Assembly (NCBI GenBank): GCA_030028905.1
Contig: JALDYZ010000001.1
Location: forward strand, 372,001-436,000
Length of the DNA stretch: 64,000 nt
Reading direction: 5' to 3'
Source of the DNA: Ferirhizobium litorale
GTDB lineage: Bacteria; Pseudomonadota; Alphaproteobacteria; Rhizobiales; Rhizobiaceae
In this document: positions 36,697 to 46,094 of the stretch, piece after piece
Position numbering within the stretch: position 1 is the first letter of the stretch
Layout of the letters: the number at the start of each line of letters is the position of its first letter
Position numbers and translations under genes: made by a program
The notes under the pieces: model-generated
Told to the model about the DNA's origin: nothing
Seen by the model: only the letters and a program-made list of their open reading frames with translations
Databases searched by the model: none

Positions 36697-39600
36697 CTAC
36701 TCTGCGGCGAAAGGCGGCAGCCGCAAGACCTTGCCGCCGCCCTTGCTGGTTTCCGCGGGTTTTTCCGGCTGCTGAGCCTCGATCGCGGAGATGCGTTCTC
36801 CCAGCGTCTCGACCGCGCTTCTGTTTTCCTTCGCCAGCCTCGTCAATTCCTCGTCGGACAGCGGCAGTTCCTCGTCGTCCTTCTTGCCGACCATCTTGCC
36901 GAAGATCCGCGCCAGGAGGCGCGAGAGATCGTCCATGATGAGGAAGAAGGATGGAACGACGACCAGGCTCAGCACCGTCGAGACGATAATGCCGCCGATC
37001 ACCGCGATCGCCATCGGGGCGCGGAACGAACCGCCTTCCCCGACACCCATGGCCGAGGGCAACATGCCGGCGGACATTGCAATCGAGGTCATGATGATCG
37101 GTCGGGCGCGCTTGCGGCCCGCCTCGATCATCGCCTGGGTGCGATCCATGCCGTGGTGCATCATCTCGATGGCGAAATCGACGAGCAGGATAGCGTTCTT
37201 GGTCACGATGCCCATCAGCATCAGAATGCCGATCAACACCGGCATCGACAGCGCGTTGTTGGTGATGATCAGGGCCGCCGCCACGCCGCCGATCGCGAGC
37301 GGCAGCGAAAACAGGATGGTAAACGGCTGGATGACGTCCTTGAACAACAGGATCAGCACCACCAGCACCAGCATCAGGCCGAGCAGCATGGCGTTGCCGA
37401 AGCTCTCGACCATCTCGTTCTGGACCTTGGTGTCGCCGCTTTCAGCCAATTGCACCGTCTTCGGAATGTCGGAATCGGCAACGACCTGCCGGAAGGCATC
37501 GGACGCCGTGTTCAACGCGACACCCGGCGGCAGGTCGGCACCAATCGAGACCACCCTGTTGCGGTTGTTGCGCTTGATGGAGCTGACGCCTTCCGAATAG
37601 TCGATATCGGCCACGCTCGACAGCGGCACGATCGCGCCGCTGGCTGTCTTGATCTTGAGGGCTCGGATGGCCGCAAGGTCGCGGCGCATGTCGAGCGACG
37701 ATTGCACCCGGATCGGGATCAGGCGGTCGTCCAGCGAGATCTTCGGAAGCGCCGCGTCGATGTCGCCGATCGTCGCCACGCGCACCACCTCGGAGATCTG
37801 CTGCGGCGTGATTCCCAGGCGCGCGGCCTCTGCCTTGCGCGGGCGGATCTGCAGTTCCGGGCGGGGAAGGGCCCCGTCGGCGCTGACATTGGCAAGCAGC
37901 GGCTGGGCGCGAAGCCTGGCTTCGAGGATGCCGATTGCCTCGTTCAGGTCCTTCTCGCTCTTGGAAAGGAAATTGAACGAAAGGTCGCGCTCGCCGCGGT
38001 CGTTGAGCTTGAGGATATGCACGTCGGGAATCGAGCGCAGCTTGGCGAAGACCTCCGTCTCGATGTCCCATTGCGGTCGTATGCGGCCATGCACCGGGAC
38101 CTTGGGCAGGTATTGGCCGATCAGCGGGATGCCACCCAGCGTGTCGTTGACCACGGTGGTGATCAGTGAGTGATCGAGCTTGTCGAGCATCAGGGTCACG
38201 GTCGCTCGGCGCAATTCGAGATCGCCCTTGGGCGAGGCGCCGCCGAGCACGAAGACGCTGTCGACGCCGTCGATGTCATGGACCCTGGCATAGATCTCGT
38301 CGGTCGTCTTCTCGGTCTCGTCAAGCGTGGCGTTGGGTGGAAGCTCGACCGACAGCACGATGCGCGAGGCATCTTCCGGCGGCAGGAAACTGCCCGGTAC
38401 CTGGAGCAGGAAATAGAGAGACCCGACGAGAAAGCCGATGGCGGCGAGAAGCGTGGTGTAGCGCCAGCGGGTCGTCACGCGGATCAGTCCGGTGTAGCGC
38501 TTCATCAGCGCGCTGTCGTTGTCCTGATGGTCGTCGGCAGCGTCTTCCGGCCGCATCAGATATGCCGCCATGAGCGGTGTGATGAGACGCGCCACCATGA
38601 GGGAAAAGAATACCGAGAAGGCAACGGTCAGGCCGAACTGGATGAAGTACTGGCCCGGAATGCCGGGCATGAAGGATACCGGCACGAAGACGGCAATGAT
38701 CGTGAAGGTGGTCGCGATGACGGCGAGGCCGATCTCGTCGGCGGCGTCGATCGCGGCGCGATAGGGCGTCTTGCCCATCTTGATATGGCGCGCGATGTTC
38801 TCGATTTCGACGATCGCGTCGTCCACGAGGATGCCGGTCGCCAGCGTCAACGCCAGGAAGCTCACCAGATTGAGCGAGAAGCCCATCAGGTCCATGATCC
38901 AGAAGGTCGGGATCGCGGACAGGGGGAGCGCCACGGCGGAAATCAGCGTTGCCCGCCAGTTGCGCAGGAACAGGAAGACCACGATGACCGCCAGCAACGC
39001 CCCTTCGAGCAAGGTGTGCATCGCCGCTTCGTAGTTCCCGTAGGTGAAATAGACCGAGTCGTCGATCTTCTCGATGGTGACGTTGGGATATTCGCTGCGT
39101 ACGGTATCGAGCGCTGCAGCGACCGTCTCGGCGACCGTGACCTCGCTGGCTCCCTTGGACCTGAAGACGCCGAAGGTCACCACCGGCGCGTCGTTGAAGC
39201 GCGAGAAGGAGCGTGGCTCCTCGTAGGTGTCCTTGATCGTCCCGAGTTCGGACAGTTTCACGAAACGCCCATTGGACAAGGCGATGGTCGTGTTGGCGAG
39301 CTCCGTGACGTCGCGGGAATCGCCGAGAGTGCGGATCGCCTGTTCAGCGCCGCCGACCTGTCCGCGACCCGAGCCGATATCCGCATTGATGCTGCGCAAT
39401 TGCTGGTTCACGTCGGTGGCGGTGATGCCGTAGGCGTTCAGCCTGTCGGGGTTGAGCTCGACACGGATCTCGCGTTCGGCGCCGCCGTAGCGGTCCACGC
39501 GGCCGATGCCGGCCTTGCCCTGCAGGGCGCGCTTGATCGTGTCGTCGACGAACCAGGACACTTCCTCGATCGTCATGTTCGGCGCGGAGACCGCAAAGGT

Positions 39601-40017
39601 CTGGATCGCTTGGCCTTCAACGTCGATCTTCGAGACAATTGGTTCGTCGACAGAGGCCGGAAGGTCGCCGCGTATGCGGTCGATCGCGTCCTTGACGTCC
39701 TGCACCGCCTGTTCGGTCTTCACCTCCATGCGGAACATGATGACCGTTTGCGACTGGCCATCGGTCACCGTCGACTGGATTTCGTCGACGCCGGTGATGC
39801 TTGCCACCGCGTCCTCGATTTCCTTTGTGACCTGCATCTCCAGCTCGGCCGGCGAGGCGCCGCTCTGGGTGACGGTGATCGCCACCAGCGGAACGTCGAT
39901 GTTGGGAAAGCGCGTAACCGGGAGGCTCCAGAAGGATTGCAGTCCCACATAGACGAGCAGTACGAAGGCAAGCAGCGGCGCGATCGGATTGCGAATGGAC
40001 CAGGCGGAAAAGTTCAT
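36697..40017 (-). CDS. RND multidrug efflux transporter, inner-membrane pump
   Basis: The 1106-residue protein is a full-length hydrophobe/amphiphile efflux RND pump of about 12 membrane segments with two large periplasmic loops. Key text includes FPNIDVPLVAITVTQSGASP, the proton-relay GILVDDAIVEIENIARH in TM4 and GRKRARPIIMTSIAMSAGMLPSA near the end. The C-terminus (about 1035-1106) is a charged cytoplasmic tail longer than in AcrB. It begins 14 bases after its adaptor gene with GGAGGGA upstream. Substrates are unknown. Confidence 0.95.
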   Translation of the reverse strand: MNFSAWSIRNPIAPLLAFVLLVYVGLQSFWSLPVTRFPNIDVPLVAITVTQSGASPAELEMQVTKEIEDAVASITGVDEIQSTVTDGQSQTVIMFRMEVKTEQAVQDVKDAIDRIRGDLPASVDEPIVSKIDVEGQAIQTFAVSAPNMTIEEVSWFVDDTIKRALQGKAGIGRVDRYGGAEREIRVELNPDRLNAYGITATDVNQQLRSINADIGSGRGQVGGAEQAIRTLGDSRDVTELANTTIALSNGRFVKLSELGTIKDTYEEPRSFSRFNDAPVVTFGVFRSKGASEVTVAETVAAALDTVRSEYPNVTIEKIDDSVYFTYGNYEAAMHTLLEGALLAVIVVFLFLRNWRATLISAVALPLSAIPTFWIMDLMGFSLNLVSFLALTLATGILVDDAIVEIENIARHIKMGKTPYRAAIDAADEIGLAVIATTFTIIAVFVPVSFMPGIPGQYFIQFGLTVAFSVFFSLMVARLITPLMAAYLMRPEDAADDHQDNDSALMKRYTGLIRVTTRWRYTTLLAAIGFLVGSLYFLLQVPGSFLPPEDASRIVLSVELPPNATLDETEKTTDEIYARVHDIDGVDSVFVLGGASPKGDLELRRATVTLMLDKLDHSLITTVVNDTLGGIPLIGQYLPKVPVHGRIRPQWDIETEVFAKLRSIPDVHILKLNDRGERDLSFNFLSKSEKDLNEAIGILEARLRAQPLLANVSADGALPRPELQIRPRKAEAARLGITPQQISEVVRVATIGDIDAALPKISLDDRLIPIRVQSSLDMRRDLAAIRALKIKTASGAIVPLSSVADIDYSEGVSSIKRNNRNRVVSIGADLPPGVALNTASDAFRQVVADSDIPKTVQLAESGDTKVQNEMVESFGNAMLLGLMLVLVVLILLFKDVIQPFTILFSLPLAIGGVAAALIITNNALSMPVLIGILMLMGIVTKNAILLVDFAIEMMHHGMDRTQAMIEAGRKRARPIIMTSIAMSAGMLPSAMGVGEGGSFRAPMAIAVIGGIIVSTVLSLVVVPSFFLIMDDLSRLLARIFGKMVGKKDDEELPLSDEELTRLAKENRSAVETLGERISAIEAQQPEKPAETSKGGGKVLRLPPFAAE

Positions 40018-40031
40018 CGTCCCTCCGCTCC

Positions 40032-41222
40032 TCAGTTCGACAGATCTTCGGGCTGGCGGACCGGCGTGATGCGGTCGCCATCACGCACGTATGCTCCGGC
40101 CTTCGCGACGACCTCGTCGCCTGGGTTCAATCCGCTCAGGATCTGGATGCTGGTGCCGTCCTGAATGCCGGTTTCGACCTTCACCAGTTTGACCACCCCA
40201 TCCTCGACCTTGCGCGCCGTCGCGCCGTCGCGCGTGACGGTAATCGCTGTCAGCGGCAGTGCTAGGCCATCGGTCTCCTTTACCACGATCGTGGCGCTGC
40301 CGTACATGCCGGAGCGCGCTCGCTCGCTATCGTCGATCTCGATGTGAACCGCGCCAAGGCGTGTCGTCTGATCGACGGTCGGGGAGACAAGACGCACCGA
40401 TCCGGTCAGCGCGTCGCTGCCGCCGGCAAGCGCGATGGTGGCCTTTTGGCCGGCTTTGATTTTCAGAATATCGCCCTCCGGTACGTCGGCTACCAGTTCG
40501 AGTGCGCCGTCGCGGATCACCGTGAAGAGAGGTTCGCCGACGCCGGTGGCGATTGCGCCAACCTTGGCGTTGCGGACGGCGACGATGCCGGCAAATGGCG
40601 TCCTGATGTCGGTGCGTGCCAGCTTCAGGTTCAGGTCGGCAATCTGTGCCCCCACGACCTTCAACTCGGCCTCGGCGACATTCAACAGGTGTTCTGCCGC
40701 CCGAACGCGGGCGTTGGCGGCAGTGGCCGCCGCAGTCGCCTGTTCGGCCTGCGAGGTCGAGGCTGTCCCCTTCTGGGCCATCGTTAGCGCACGGTCGCGC
40801 TGACGGTCGGCCTCCTCGGCATTGGCGCGGGCTTCGATGATCTGGGCCTGCAACTGCGCGATCGTTGCCTGTGCCTTGGCTTTGTTGGCTTCCATTTCAG
40901 CCCTCTGCAGGGTGAGCGAGTCGTCGTTGAGGGTGGCGAGCACGCTGTTGGCTTCCACTGCATCGCCGACATCCGCCTTAAGAGACTTCACCGCGAGTCC
41001 TTCGAGCAGCGGCTGCACGAAAACCTCCTGCACTGGCCTCACCGTGCCAGTCGCGACGATACGGTCCACCAAGTGGCCAGTCACGGCTTCGGTCACCACG
41101 ATTGCCGGAAAATTCTGCTTCGGCGCGTCGGTGGATGCATCGGCACCGATCGCCGCGGGCGCGCCGTGTGCGAGGAGGAGGGATGCCATAATGCCAATTG
41201 CGATATGCGACCTGCGAGCCAT
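40032..41222 (-). CDS. RND efflux periplasmic adaptor (membrane fusion protein)
   Basis: This 396-residue periplasmic adaptor has a signal sequence (about 1-27, ISAL-like SLLLAHGAPAAIGA). A barrel-sandwich hybrid is split around an alpha-hairpin rich in Ala, Gln and Glu (about 105-175), followed by the second lipoyl half (DIRTPFAGIVAVRNAKVG) and beta-barrel/MP domains. The frame extends 124 codons further upstream without similarity; the ATG at MARRSHIAIG starts the signal peptide. It is transcribed before the RND pump, so the two form an efflux operon. No outer-membrane TolC partner is in the window. Confidence 0.93.
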   Translation of the reverse strand: MARRSHIAIGIMASLLLAHGAPAAIGADASTDAPKQNFPAIVVTEAVTGHLVDRIVATGTVRPVQEVFVQPLLEGLAVKSLKADVGDAVEANSVLATLNDDSLTLQRAEMEANKAKAQATIAQLQAQIIEARANAEEADRQRDRALTMAQKGTASTSQAEQATAAATAANARVRAAEHLLNVAEAELKVVGAQIADLNLKLARTDIRTPFAGIVAVRNAKVGAIATGVGEPLFTVIRDGALELVADVPEGDILKIKAGQKATIALAGGSDALTGSVRLVSPTVDQTTRLGAVHIEIDDSERARSGMYGSATIVVKETDGLALPLTAITVTRDGATARKVEDGVVKLVKVETGIQDGTSIQILSGLNPGDEVVAKAGAYVRDGDRITPVRQPEDLSN

Positions 41223-41607
41223 GCGTCTTCCAGCCTTTGCGACAAACCTGGTTCCCGGTCCCGTGAATTTCGCCAGGGGGCGCGAACCGACGAATCTTAA
41301 ATATATATGTATGGAAGAGTTCAGATATATGCCCGGCACCACATAAACTTGCGACTCCCCAGCGCATAGTTCCGCGGCCATGCCCGTATGATGAAGCTGT
41401 CGCTTGCCAGGGCGGCCGGAGATGTTTGATCGGACGAGTACACTAGTTGTACGCCTGACGCAAATCAACGTGTAGTCACACTCCCTTCCTGTCGTGTATA
41501 TAGACTTAATATTCGATGAATTCATGACCCGTAATGAAATGTGAAACGCGCGGCCGGGACCGCGCGCTTGTTCTCTTCTTGCTGGCCCGATCACTCGGAC
41601 CTGACGC
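41223..41607. other. Intergenic region upstream of the efflux operon
   Basis: No gene is supported in these 385 bases. An AT-rich block with ATATAT repeats (41297-41330) lies about 80-110 bases before the adaptor gene and probably contains its promoter. A hairpin near 41547-41566 may end the transcript of the binding-protein gene at 41608. Confidence 0.45.
41541..41567 (-). terminator. Hairpin after the ABC binding-protein gene
   Basis: On the minus strand CGCGCGG and CCGCGCG pair over seven bases, followed by TTT and a T-rich stretch. It lies about 40 bases past the stop of the SsuA/THI5-like gene. Confidence 0.5.
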
Positions 41608-42600
41608 CTATTTCAGCGCGGCACTGGTGATGTCATGGGTGAAGGCACCGGTCGGCTCCTTGGTGATGACGGGATCGGAACCGCCACCCAGCAGCGTCTT
41701 GACGGTGCGCTGGTAGTCGGCCTCGTCGAGTGCACCGTTGGAGCCGGCCGTCAGCTTGGCCACTTCGCCCATCATCCGCTTCTGGTGCTGTTCGGTCTGG
41801 GCTCCGGTAGCGTCGTTTTCGAGAACGATCTCGGCGGCCTCGTCCGGGTTCTCCTCGGCGTACTTCCAGCCCTTCATCGATGCGCGGACGAACTTGACCA
41901 TCTTTTCCTTGAAAGCGTCGTCCTTCAGGCTGTCCTCGAGCACGTAGAGGCCGTCCTCTAGAGTTGCGACACCTTCGTCTTCGTACTTGAAGGTAATGAG
42001 TTCCTCGGGCTTGATGCCGGCGTCGATGACCTGCCAGTACTCGTTGTAGGTCATGGTGGAGATGCAGGCCGCCTGCTTCTGCAAGAGCGGATCGACGTTG
42101 AAGCCCTGCTTCAGCACGGTGACGCCCTCGGCTCCGCCATCGGTCGGGATCTTCAGGTGGTTCATCCACGACAGGAACGGATATTCGTTGCCGAAGAACC
42201 ACACGCCGAGCGTCTTGCCCTTGAAATCCTCGGGCGTCTTGACGCCGGTTTCCTTCAAACAGGTGAGCATCATGCCGGAGGTTTTGAACGGCTGGGCGAT
42301 GTTGACCAGCGGAACGCCCTTTTCGCGGGTTGCGAGCGCGGACGGCATCCAGTCGACGATCACGTCGGCGCCGCCACCGGCCAGCACCTGCGGCGGGGCA
42401 ATGTCGGGTCCGCCCGGCTTGATCTCCACGTCGAGGCCTTCCTCTTCGTAGAAGCCCTTGTCCTTGGCCACGTAGTAGCCTGCGAACTGGGCCTGCGTCA
42501 CCCATTTCAACTGCAGCGTCACCTTGTCGGCCGCCATCGCCTGCATCGCCATCAGCGACACCGCGCCACCGAGTACCATCGAAAGAATTTTGTTTTTCAT
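41608..42600 (-). CDS. ABC transporter substrate-binding protein (NMT1/SsuA/THI5-like)
   Basis: This 330-residue periplasmic protein has a signal peptide (about 1-24, ending AMAADK). It shows an NMT1/THI5-like binding fold: VTLQLKWVTQAQFAGYYVAKDKGFYEEEGLDVEI, LAGGGADVIVDWMPSALA and GKTLGVWFFGNEYPF. The family binds thiamine pyrimidine precursors, sulfonates, taurine or pyrimidines. Here the neighbours are dihydropyrimidinase and PreTA, so uptake of a pyrimidine or a hydantoin-like compound is inferred. GAGGGA precedes the ATG. It is the last gene of the transporter operon. Confidence 0.9.
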   Translation of the reverse strand: MKNKILSMVLGGAVSLMAMQAMAADKVTLQLKWVTQAQFAGYYVAKDKGFYEEEGLDVEIKPGGPDIAPPQVLAGGGADVIVDWMPSALATREKGVPLVNIAQPFKTSGMMLTCLKETGVKTPEDFKGKTLGVWFFGNEYPFLSWMNHLKIPTDGGAEGVTVLKQGFNVDPLLQKQAACISTMTYNEYWQVIDAGIKPEELITFKYEDEGVATLEDGLYVLEDSLKDDAFKEKMVKFVRASMKGWKYAEENPDEAAEIVLENDATGAQTEQHQKRMMGEVAKLTAGSNGALDEADYQRTVKTLLGGGSDPVITKEPTGAFTHDITSAALK

Positions 42601-42637
42601 GTCTGTTCCCTCTTTATGATTTGTATGTCTCGGAAAA

Positions 42638-43507
42638 CTACGTCTGCCCACCACGGACAGACGGATGCCAAAAGGTGGCACTGCGCTCGATGAGCGCCAC
42701 CACCGCATAAAACGCCGAACCCGCGACCGCGGCGACCGCAATTTCGGCCCAGACCATGTCGACATTGCTGCGCCCCACTTCCGTGGAAATCCGAAATCCC
42801 ATGCCGACGATGGGAGTTCCGAAGAACTCTGCCACGATGGCGCCGATCAGCGCCAGAGTGGAATTGATCTTCAATGCATTGAAAATGAAGGGACCTGCTG
42901 CGGGCAGGCGCAGTTTGACGAGTGTCTGCCACCAGGTCGCGGCATAGGTGCGCATCAGGTCGCGCTCCATCTCGCTTGCCGAAGCAAGGCCCTGCACAGT
43001 GTTCACCAGCATCGGGAAGAAGGTCATGATGACGACAACGGCGACCTTGGACTGCCAGTCGAAGCCGAACCACATGACCATTATGGGTGCAATGCCGACG
43101 ACCGGCAGAGCAGACACGAAGTTGCCGATCGGCAGCAGGCCCTTCTGCAGGAACGGGGAACGATCGATCAGGATTGCAACGAGAAAGCCGAGACCGCACC
43201 CCATCACGTACCCGGTCAGAACTGCCTTAAGGAAGGTCTGTCGGAAGTCGGCCCACAACGTCGGCACGGAACTGGTGAGCTTGGCCCAGATCATCGTCGG
43301 CGCCGGCAGCAGGATGGTGGGGATATTGAAGCCGCGGGTGACACCTTCCCACATCACCAGGATCGCGACCCCGAACAACACCGGCACGAAGATGCGTACG
43401 GCGCGATTGGCGGCATCGCTTGCGAAGGTCTGGCGCACCAGCCACTCGTTGAGTCCCCAGGCGCAAAGCCAGAAGACGATCGCGGATATCAGGTATGCAC
43501 TGTTCAT
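42638..43507 (-). CDS. ABC transporter permease (SsuC/TauC-like), first
   Basis: This 289-residue inner-membrane permease has about six hydrophobic segments and the binding-protein-dependent EAA-type loop (DLMRTYAATWWQTLVKLRLPAAGPFIF). VLTGYVMGCGLGFLVAILID and LPVVGIAPIMVMWFGFDWQSK are typical of the SsuC/TauC group. ATG at 43507 overlaps the stop of the other permease gene (ATGA), so they are likely made as a heterodimer. Confidence 0.92.
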   Translation of the reverse strand: MNSAYLISAIVFWLCAWGLNEWLVRQTFASDAANRAVRIFVPVLFGVAILVMWEGVTRGFNIPTILLPAPTMIWAKLTSSVPTLWADFRQTFLKAVLTGYVMGCGLGFLVAILIDRSPFLQKGLLPIGNFVSALPVVGIAPIMVMWFGFDWQSKVAVVVIMTFFPMLVNTVQGLASASEMERDLMRTYAATWWQTLVKLRLPAAGPFIFNALKINSTLALIGAIVAEFFGTPIVGMGFRISTEVGRSNVDMVWAEIAVAAVAGSAFYAVVALIERSATFWHPSVRGGQT

Positions 43508-44388
43508 GCCTTGGCTCCCATGCGCTTCAGGACCGCACTGTGCGCAAGTCCGACGATCGATACCAGGACTGCGGCCAGCGCTGCCGCCATGAACAGGGCG
43601 GCCCAGATCTGAACGGTCTGTCCGTAGTAGGAGCCGGAGAGCAGGCGGGCCCCAAGCCCGGCGACGGCCCCGGTCGGCAGTTCGCCGACGATGGCGCCGA
43701 CCAGCGAGATCGCCACCGCCACCTTCAGCGAGGTGAAGAGGTAGGGCATCGCCGCCGGCCACCGGAGTTTCCAGAAGATCTGCGCGGGGCTGGCATTATA
43801 GGTGTGCATCAGGTCGAGGTAGATGGTTTCCGGGCTGCGCAGGCCCTTCACCATGCCGACGACGATCGGGAAAAAGCTCAGGTAGGTGGAGATCAGCGCC
43901 TTCGGAAGCAGGCCGGAGACGCCGATCGAATTCAGGACGACGATGATCATGGGCGCGATCGCCAGGATGGGGATGGTCTGGCTGGCGATCACCCAAGGCA
44001 TCATCGAGCGGTCCATGGCGCGGTTGTGGACGATCCCAATGGCGAGCAGTGTGCCGAGCACCGTGCCGATGGCAAAACCGAGGAGCGTCGCCGACAACGT
44101 GATCCAGGCGTGATAGACGAGGCTGCGCTTCGAGGTGATCGGCCTTGCAACCGTGCTGTCCCAGAGCTCGCCGGCAACCTGGTGCGGCGAGGGCAGCACC
44201 GGCCGCTCCTGCACGAAGGTCTTCGGCAGGATCTCCCAGAAACCGATCTGCTCACCGGCACGGGCCGCCTGGTCGCGCACGAACGGGGCGTTGAGAATGA
44301 CGACGAAGACCACCCAGATGGCGAGGATCGCGAGTACGACAGTCGTGACGGGTACAAAACGATCGCGAAAGAAGCTGTGTCGTTCCAT
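43504..44388 (-). CDS. ABC transporter permease (SsuC/TauC-like), second
   Basis: This 294-residue permease is related to its downstream neighbour but distinct. It has an N-terminal membrane segment (about 14-35), an extended periplasmic loop with PKTFVQERPVLPSPHQVAGEL, and five further segments. Its EAA-like loop is DLMHTYNASPAQIFWKLRWPAAMPYLF. The next gene upstream, a small DMT-type protein, ends four bases before its start, so they are co-transcribed. Confidence 0.92.
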   Translation of the reverse strand: MERHSFFRDRFVPVTTVVLAILAIWVVFVVILNAPFVRDQAARAGEQIGFWEILPKTFVQERPVLPSPHQVAGELWDSTVARPITSKRSLVYHAWITLSATLLGFAIGTVLGTLLAIGIVHNRAMDRSMMPWVIASQTIPILAIAPMIIVVLNSIGVSGLLPKALISTYLSFFPIVVGMVKGLRSPETIYLDLMHTYNASPAQIFWKLRWPAAMPYLFTSLKVAVAISLVGAIVGELPTGAVAGLGARLLSGSYYGQTVQIWAALFMAAALAAVLVSIVGLAHSAVLKRMGAKA

Positions 44389-44391
44389 CGA

Positions 44392-44727
44392 TCACGCCTT
44401 TCCCTGGGCTGGAAGCAGCATCAGTGCCATGGAGACGAAGCCGAGAGCCACGCCCGCCAGTTGAATGGCGGTCAGCCGCTCTCCGAAGAAGACTGAGGCG
44501 ATGACATTGATGAAGATCAGTTGTGCGATGGCCGATACCGATATCGCCAGTCCGAGGCCGCCCATCCGCATGAGCTTCAGGACCATGAGGTTGCCAACGC
44601 AGTAAAGGGCCAGCGACAGGGCGAGGGTCCAGAGCTGGTTATTTGTCACGTAGGCGCGTGAGGCGCTCGCCGCGCCCAGGAACACGACCATGGATCCCGC
44701 AAGCCACAGGAGAAATTGCGTCTTCAT
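44392..44727 (-). CDS. Small four-helix DMT/EamA-type transporter
   Basis: This 111-residue protein has four hydrophobic helices, the size of SMR proteins or half of an EamA transporter. SVSAIAQLIFINVIASVFFGERLTAIQLAGVALGF contains the DMT signature around the Glu in FGERLT, seen here in parts (FGERLTAIQLAGVALG). The conserved N-terminal Glu of EmrE-type pumps is absent. It is placed between the ATPase and permease genes of an ABC importer, four bases before the latter, which is unusual. It may work as a homodimer; the substrate is unknown. Confidence 0.8.
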   Translation of the reverse strand: MKTQFLLWLAGSMVVFLGAASASRAYVTNNQLWTLALSLALYCVGNLMVLKLMRMGGLGLAISVSAIAQLIFINVIASVFFGERLTAIQLAGVALGFVSMALMLLPAQGKA

Positions 44728-44742
44728 ATCCGGGCCTCTGCC

Positions 44743-45534
44743 TCACGCCTCATCGCTGTGACCCGATCTGAGGCCCTCGCGGACGCGATGGGCGACCTCA
44801 AGGAACTCCGGAGTCTCGCGGATGTCGAGTGGCCGCTCCAGCGGCAACGGCGAATCGATGATATCGGTCACGCGACCCGGGCGCGGCGACATGACGACGA
44901 TCTTGGTCGAAAGGTAGACCGCCTCCGGGATCGAGTGGGTGACGAAGCAGATCGTCTTGTCGGTCCGCTTCCAAAGCTTGAGGAGTTGTTCGTTGAGGTG
45001 GTCGCGGACGATCTCGTCAAGCGCGCCGAAGGGCTCGTCCATCAAAAGCAGGTCGGCGTCGAACGCAAGGGCGCGGGCGATCGAGGCGCGCTGCTGCATG
45101 CCGCCGGAAAGTTGCCAGGGGTATTTCTTGCCGAAGCCGGTGAGATTAACGAGGTCGAGTGTCTGCTCGATGCGCTTCTTTTTCTCGGCGGCCGAAAAGC
45201 CCATGATTTCCAGCGGCAGGGCGACGTTTTTCTCGATCGTGCGCCAGGGATAGAGCGCCGCCGCCTGGAAGACATAGCCATAGGCGCGCTTCTCGCGCGC
45301 CTGCTCCGGCGTCATTCCATTGACGGTGATCGTACCGGACGACTTCTTCTCGAGATCGGCGATCACCCGCAGGAAGGTGGTCTTGCCACAGCCCGAGGGA
45401 CCGATGAAAGACACGAATTCGCCCTTGCGGATATCGAGGTCGACATTGCTCAGCGCGTGAACCGGGCCGTCACTGGTCTCGTAGGTGAGACAGAGGTTCC
45501 TGGCGGAGACGACGGAGCTGTCTTGGGCGTTCAT
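44743..45534 (-). CDS. ABC transporter ATP-binding protein (SsuB/TauB-like)
   Basis: The 263-residue ATPase energises the two permeases. Walker A is GPSGCGKTT, the signature is LSGGMQQRASIARAL and Walker B is LLLMDEPFGALD, with VTHSIPEAVYLS containing the H-loop. The start was placed at ATG 45534, preceded by GAGG; an ATG ten codons upstream (45564) is possible. It is the first gene of the importer operon and is divergent from the cupin gene. Confidence 0.93.
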   Translation of the reverse strand: MNAQDSSVVSARNLCLTYETSDGPVHALSNVDLDIRKGEFVSFIGPSGCGKTTFLRVIADLEKKSSGTITVNGMTPEQAREKRAYGYVFQAAALYPWRTIEKNVALPLEIMGFSAAEKKKRIEQTLDLVNLTGFGKKYPWQLSGGMQQRASIARALAFDADLLLMDEPFGALDEIVRDHLNEQLLKLWKRTDKTICFVTHSIPEAVYLSTKIVVMSPRPGRVTDIIDSPLPLERPLDIRETPEFLEVAHRVREGLRSGHSDEA

Positions 45535-45650
45535 CAGGTCCTCGGTGTTCTGCAACGCGTGCATGGGGTTCCGTATGCTATCATGCGGTATTGAACCCCC
45601 GGATGTCGAATGGGCGGTCCGTGTAGAAGGCTCTGCCAAGGAGGACTGAA

Positions 45651-46064
45651 TTGGACGCGTCATCGAAACCCACCTGTCATGTTGTGCGCCCCAGCCATGC
45701 CTATGGCGGCAAGCAGGGTTTGAGCTACTTTGAGGGCATCGCCGCCGAAACCGTCGGTTCCACCGGCATCTGCATGCATCTGCTGACGATACCGCCCGGG
45801 GTTCGCGCCCGGGCGCATTTGCATGAGGACCACGAGACGGCGATCTACGTGCTCTCCGGCGAGGCGCATACCTGGTATGGCGACAGGCTGGAAAACCACG
45901 TCGTCACCCGCTCCGGCGAGTTCCTCTATATCCCGGCCGGAGTGCCGCACTTGCCGGCCAACCTCGGCCACGCGCCGTGTACGGCGGTCATCGCTCGCAC
46001 CGATCCGAAGGAGCAGGAGAGCGTCGTCCTGCTCCCGGAACTGGACGGACTGGTGCGCGGGTGA
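45651..46064 (+). CDS. Cupin-domain protein
   Basis: This 137-residue single-domain cupin has motif 1 in RAHLHEDHETAIYVLSGEAHTWYG (two His and a Glu, plus a further His) and motif 2 in GEFLYIPAGVPHLPAN. These are the metal ligands of a typical cupin. It starts with TTG, justified by AAGGAGG eight bases upstream. It lies in the gap between the importer ATPase and dihydropyrimidinase on the opposite strand. It may bind or isomerise a pathway intermediate, but no reaction can be assigned. Confidence 0.85.
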   Translation: MDASSKPTCHVVRPSHAYGGKQGLSYFEGIAAETVGSTGICMHLLTIPPGVRARAHLHEDHETAIYVLSGEAHTWYGDRLENHVVTRSGEFLYIPAGVPHLPANLGHAPCTAVIARTDPKEQESVVLLPELDGLVRG

Positions 46065-46094
46065 GCAAGATGCGCCGGTATCGGATCGCAAGGC

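Noticed and set aside
36601-40164. Two very long plus-strand frames opposite the RND pump and the start of its adaptor
   Set aside because: They are His/Arg/Asp-rich mirror images of membrane-segment codons; the RND gene is unmistakable.
41608-45534. Thiamine-precursor (HMP) importer with a TPP riboswitch
   Set aside because: The binding protein is THI5/NMT1-like, but no thi-box sequence was found upstream of the ATPase gene and the neighbours are pyrimidine-degradation genes.
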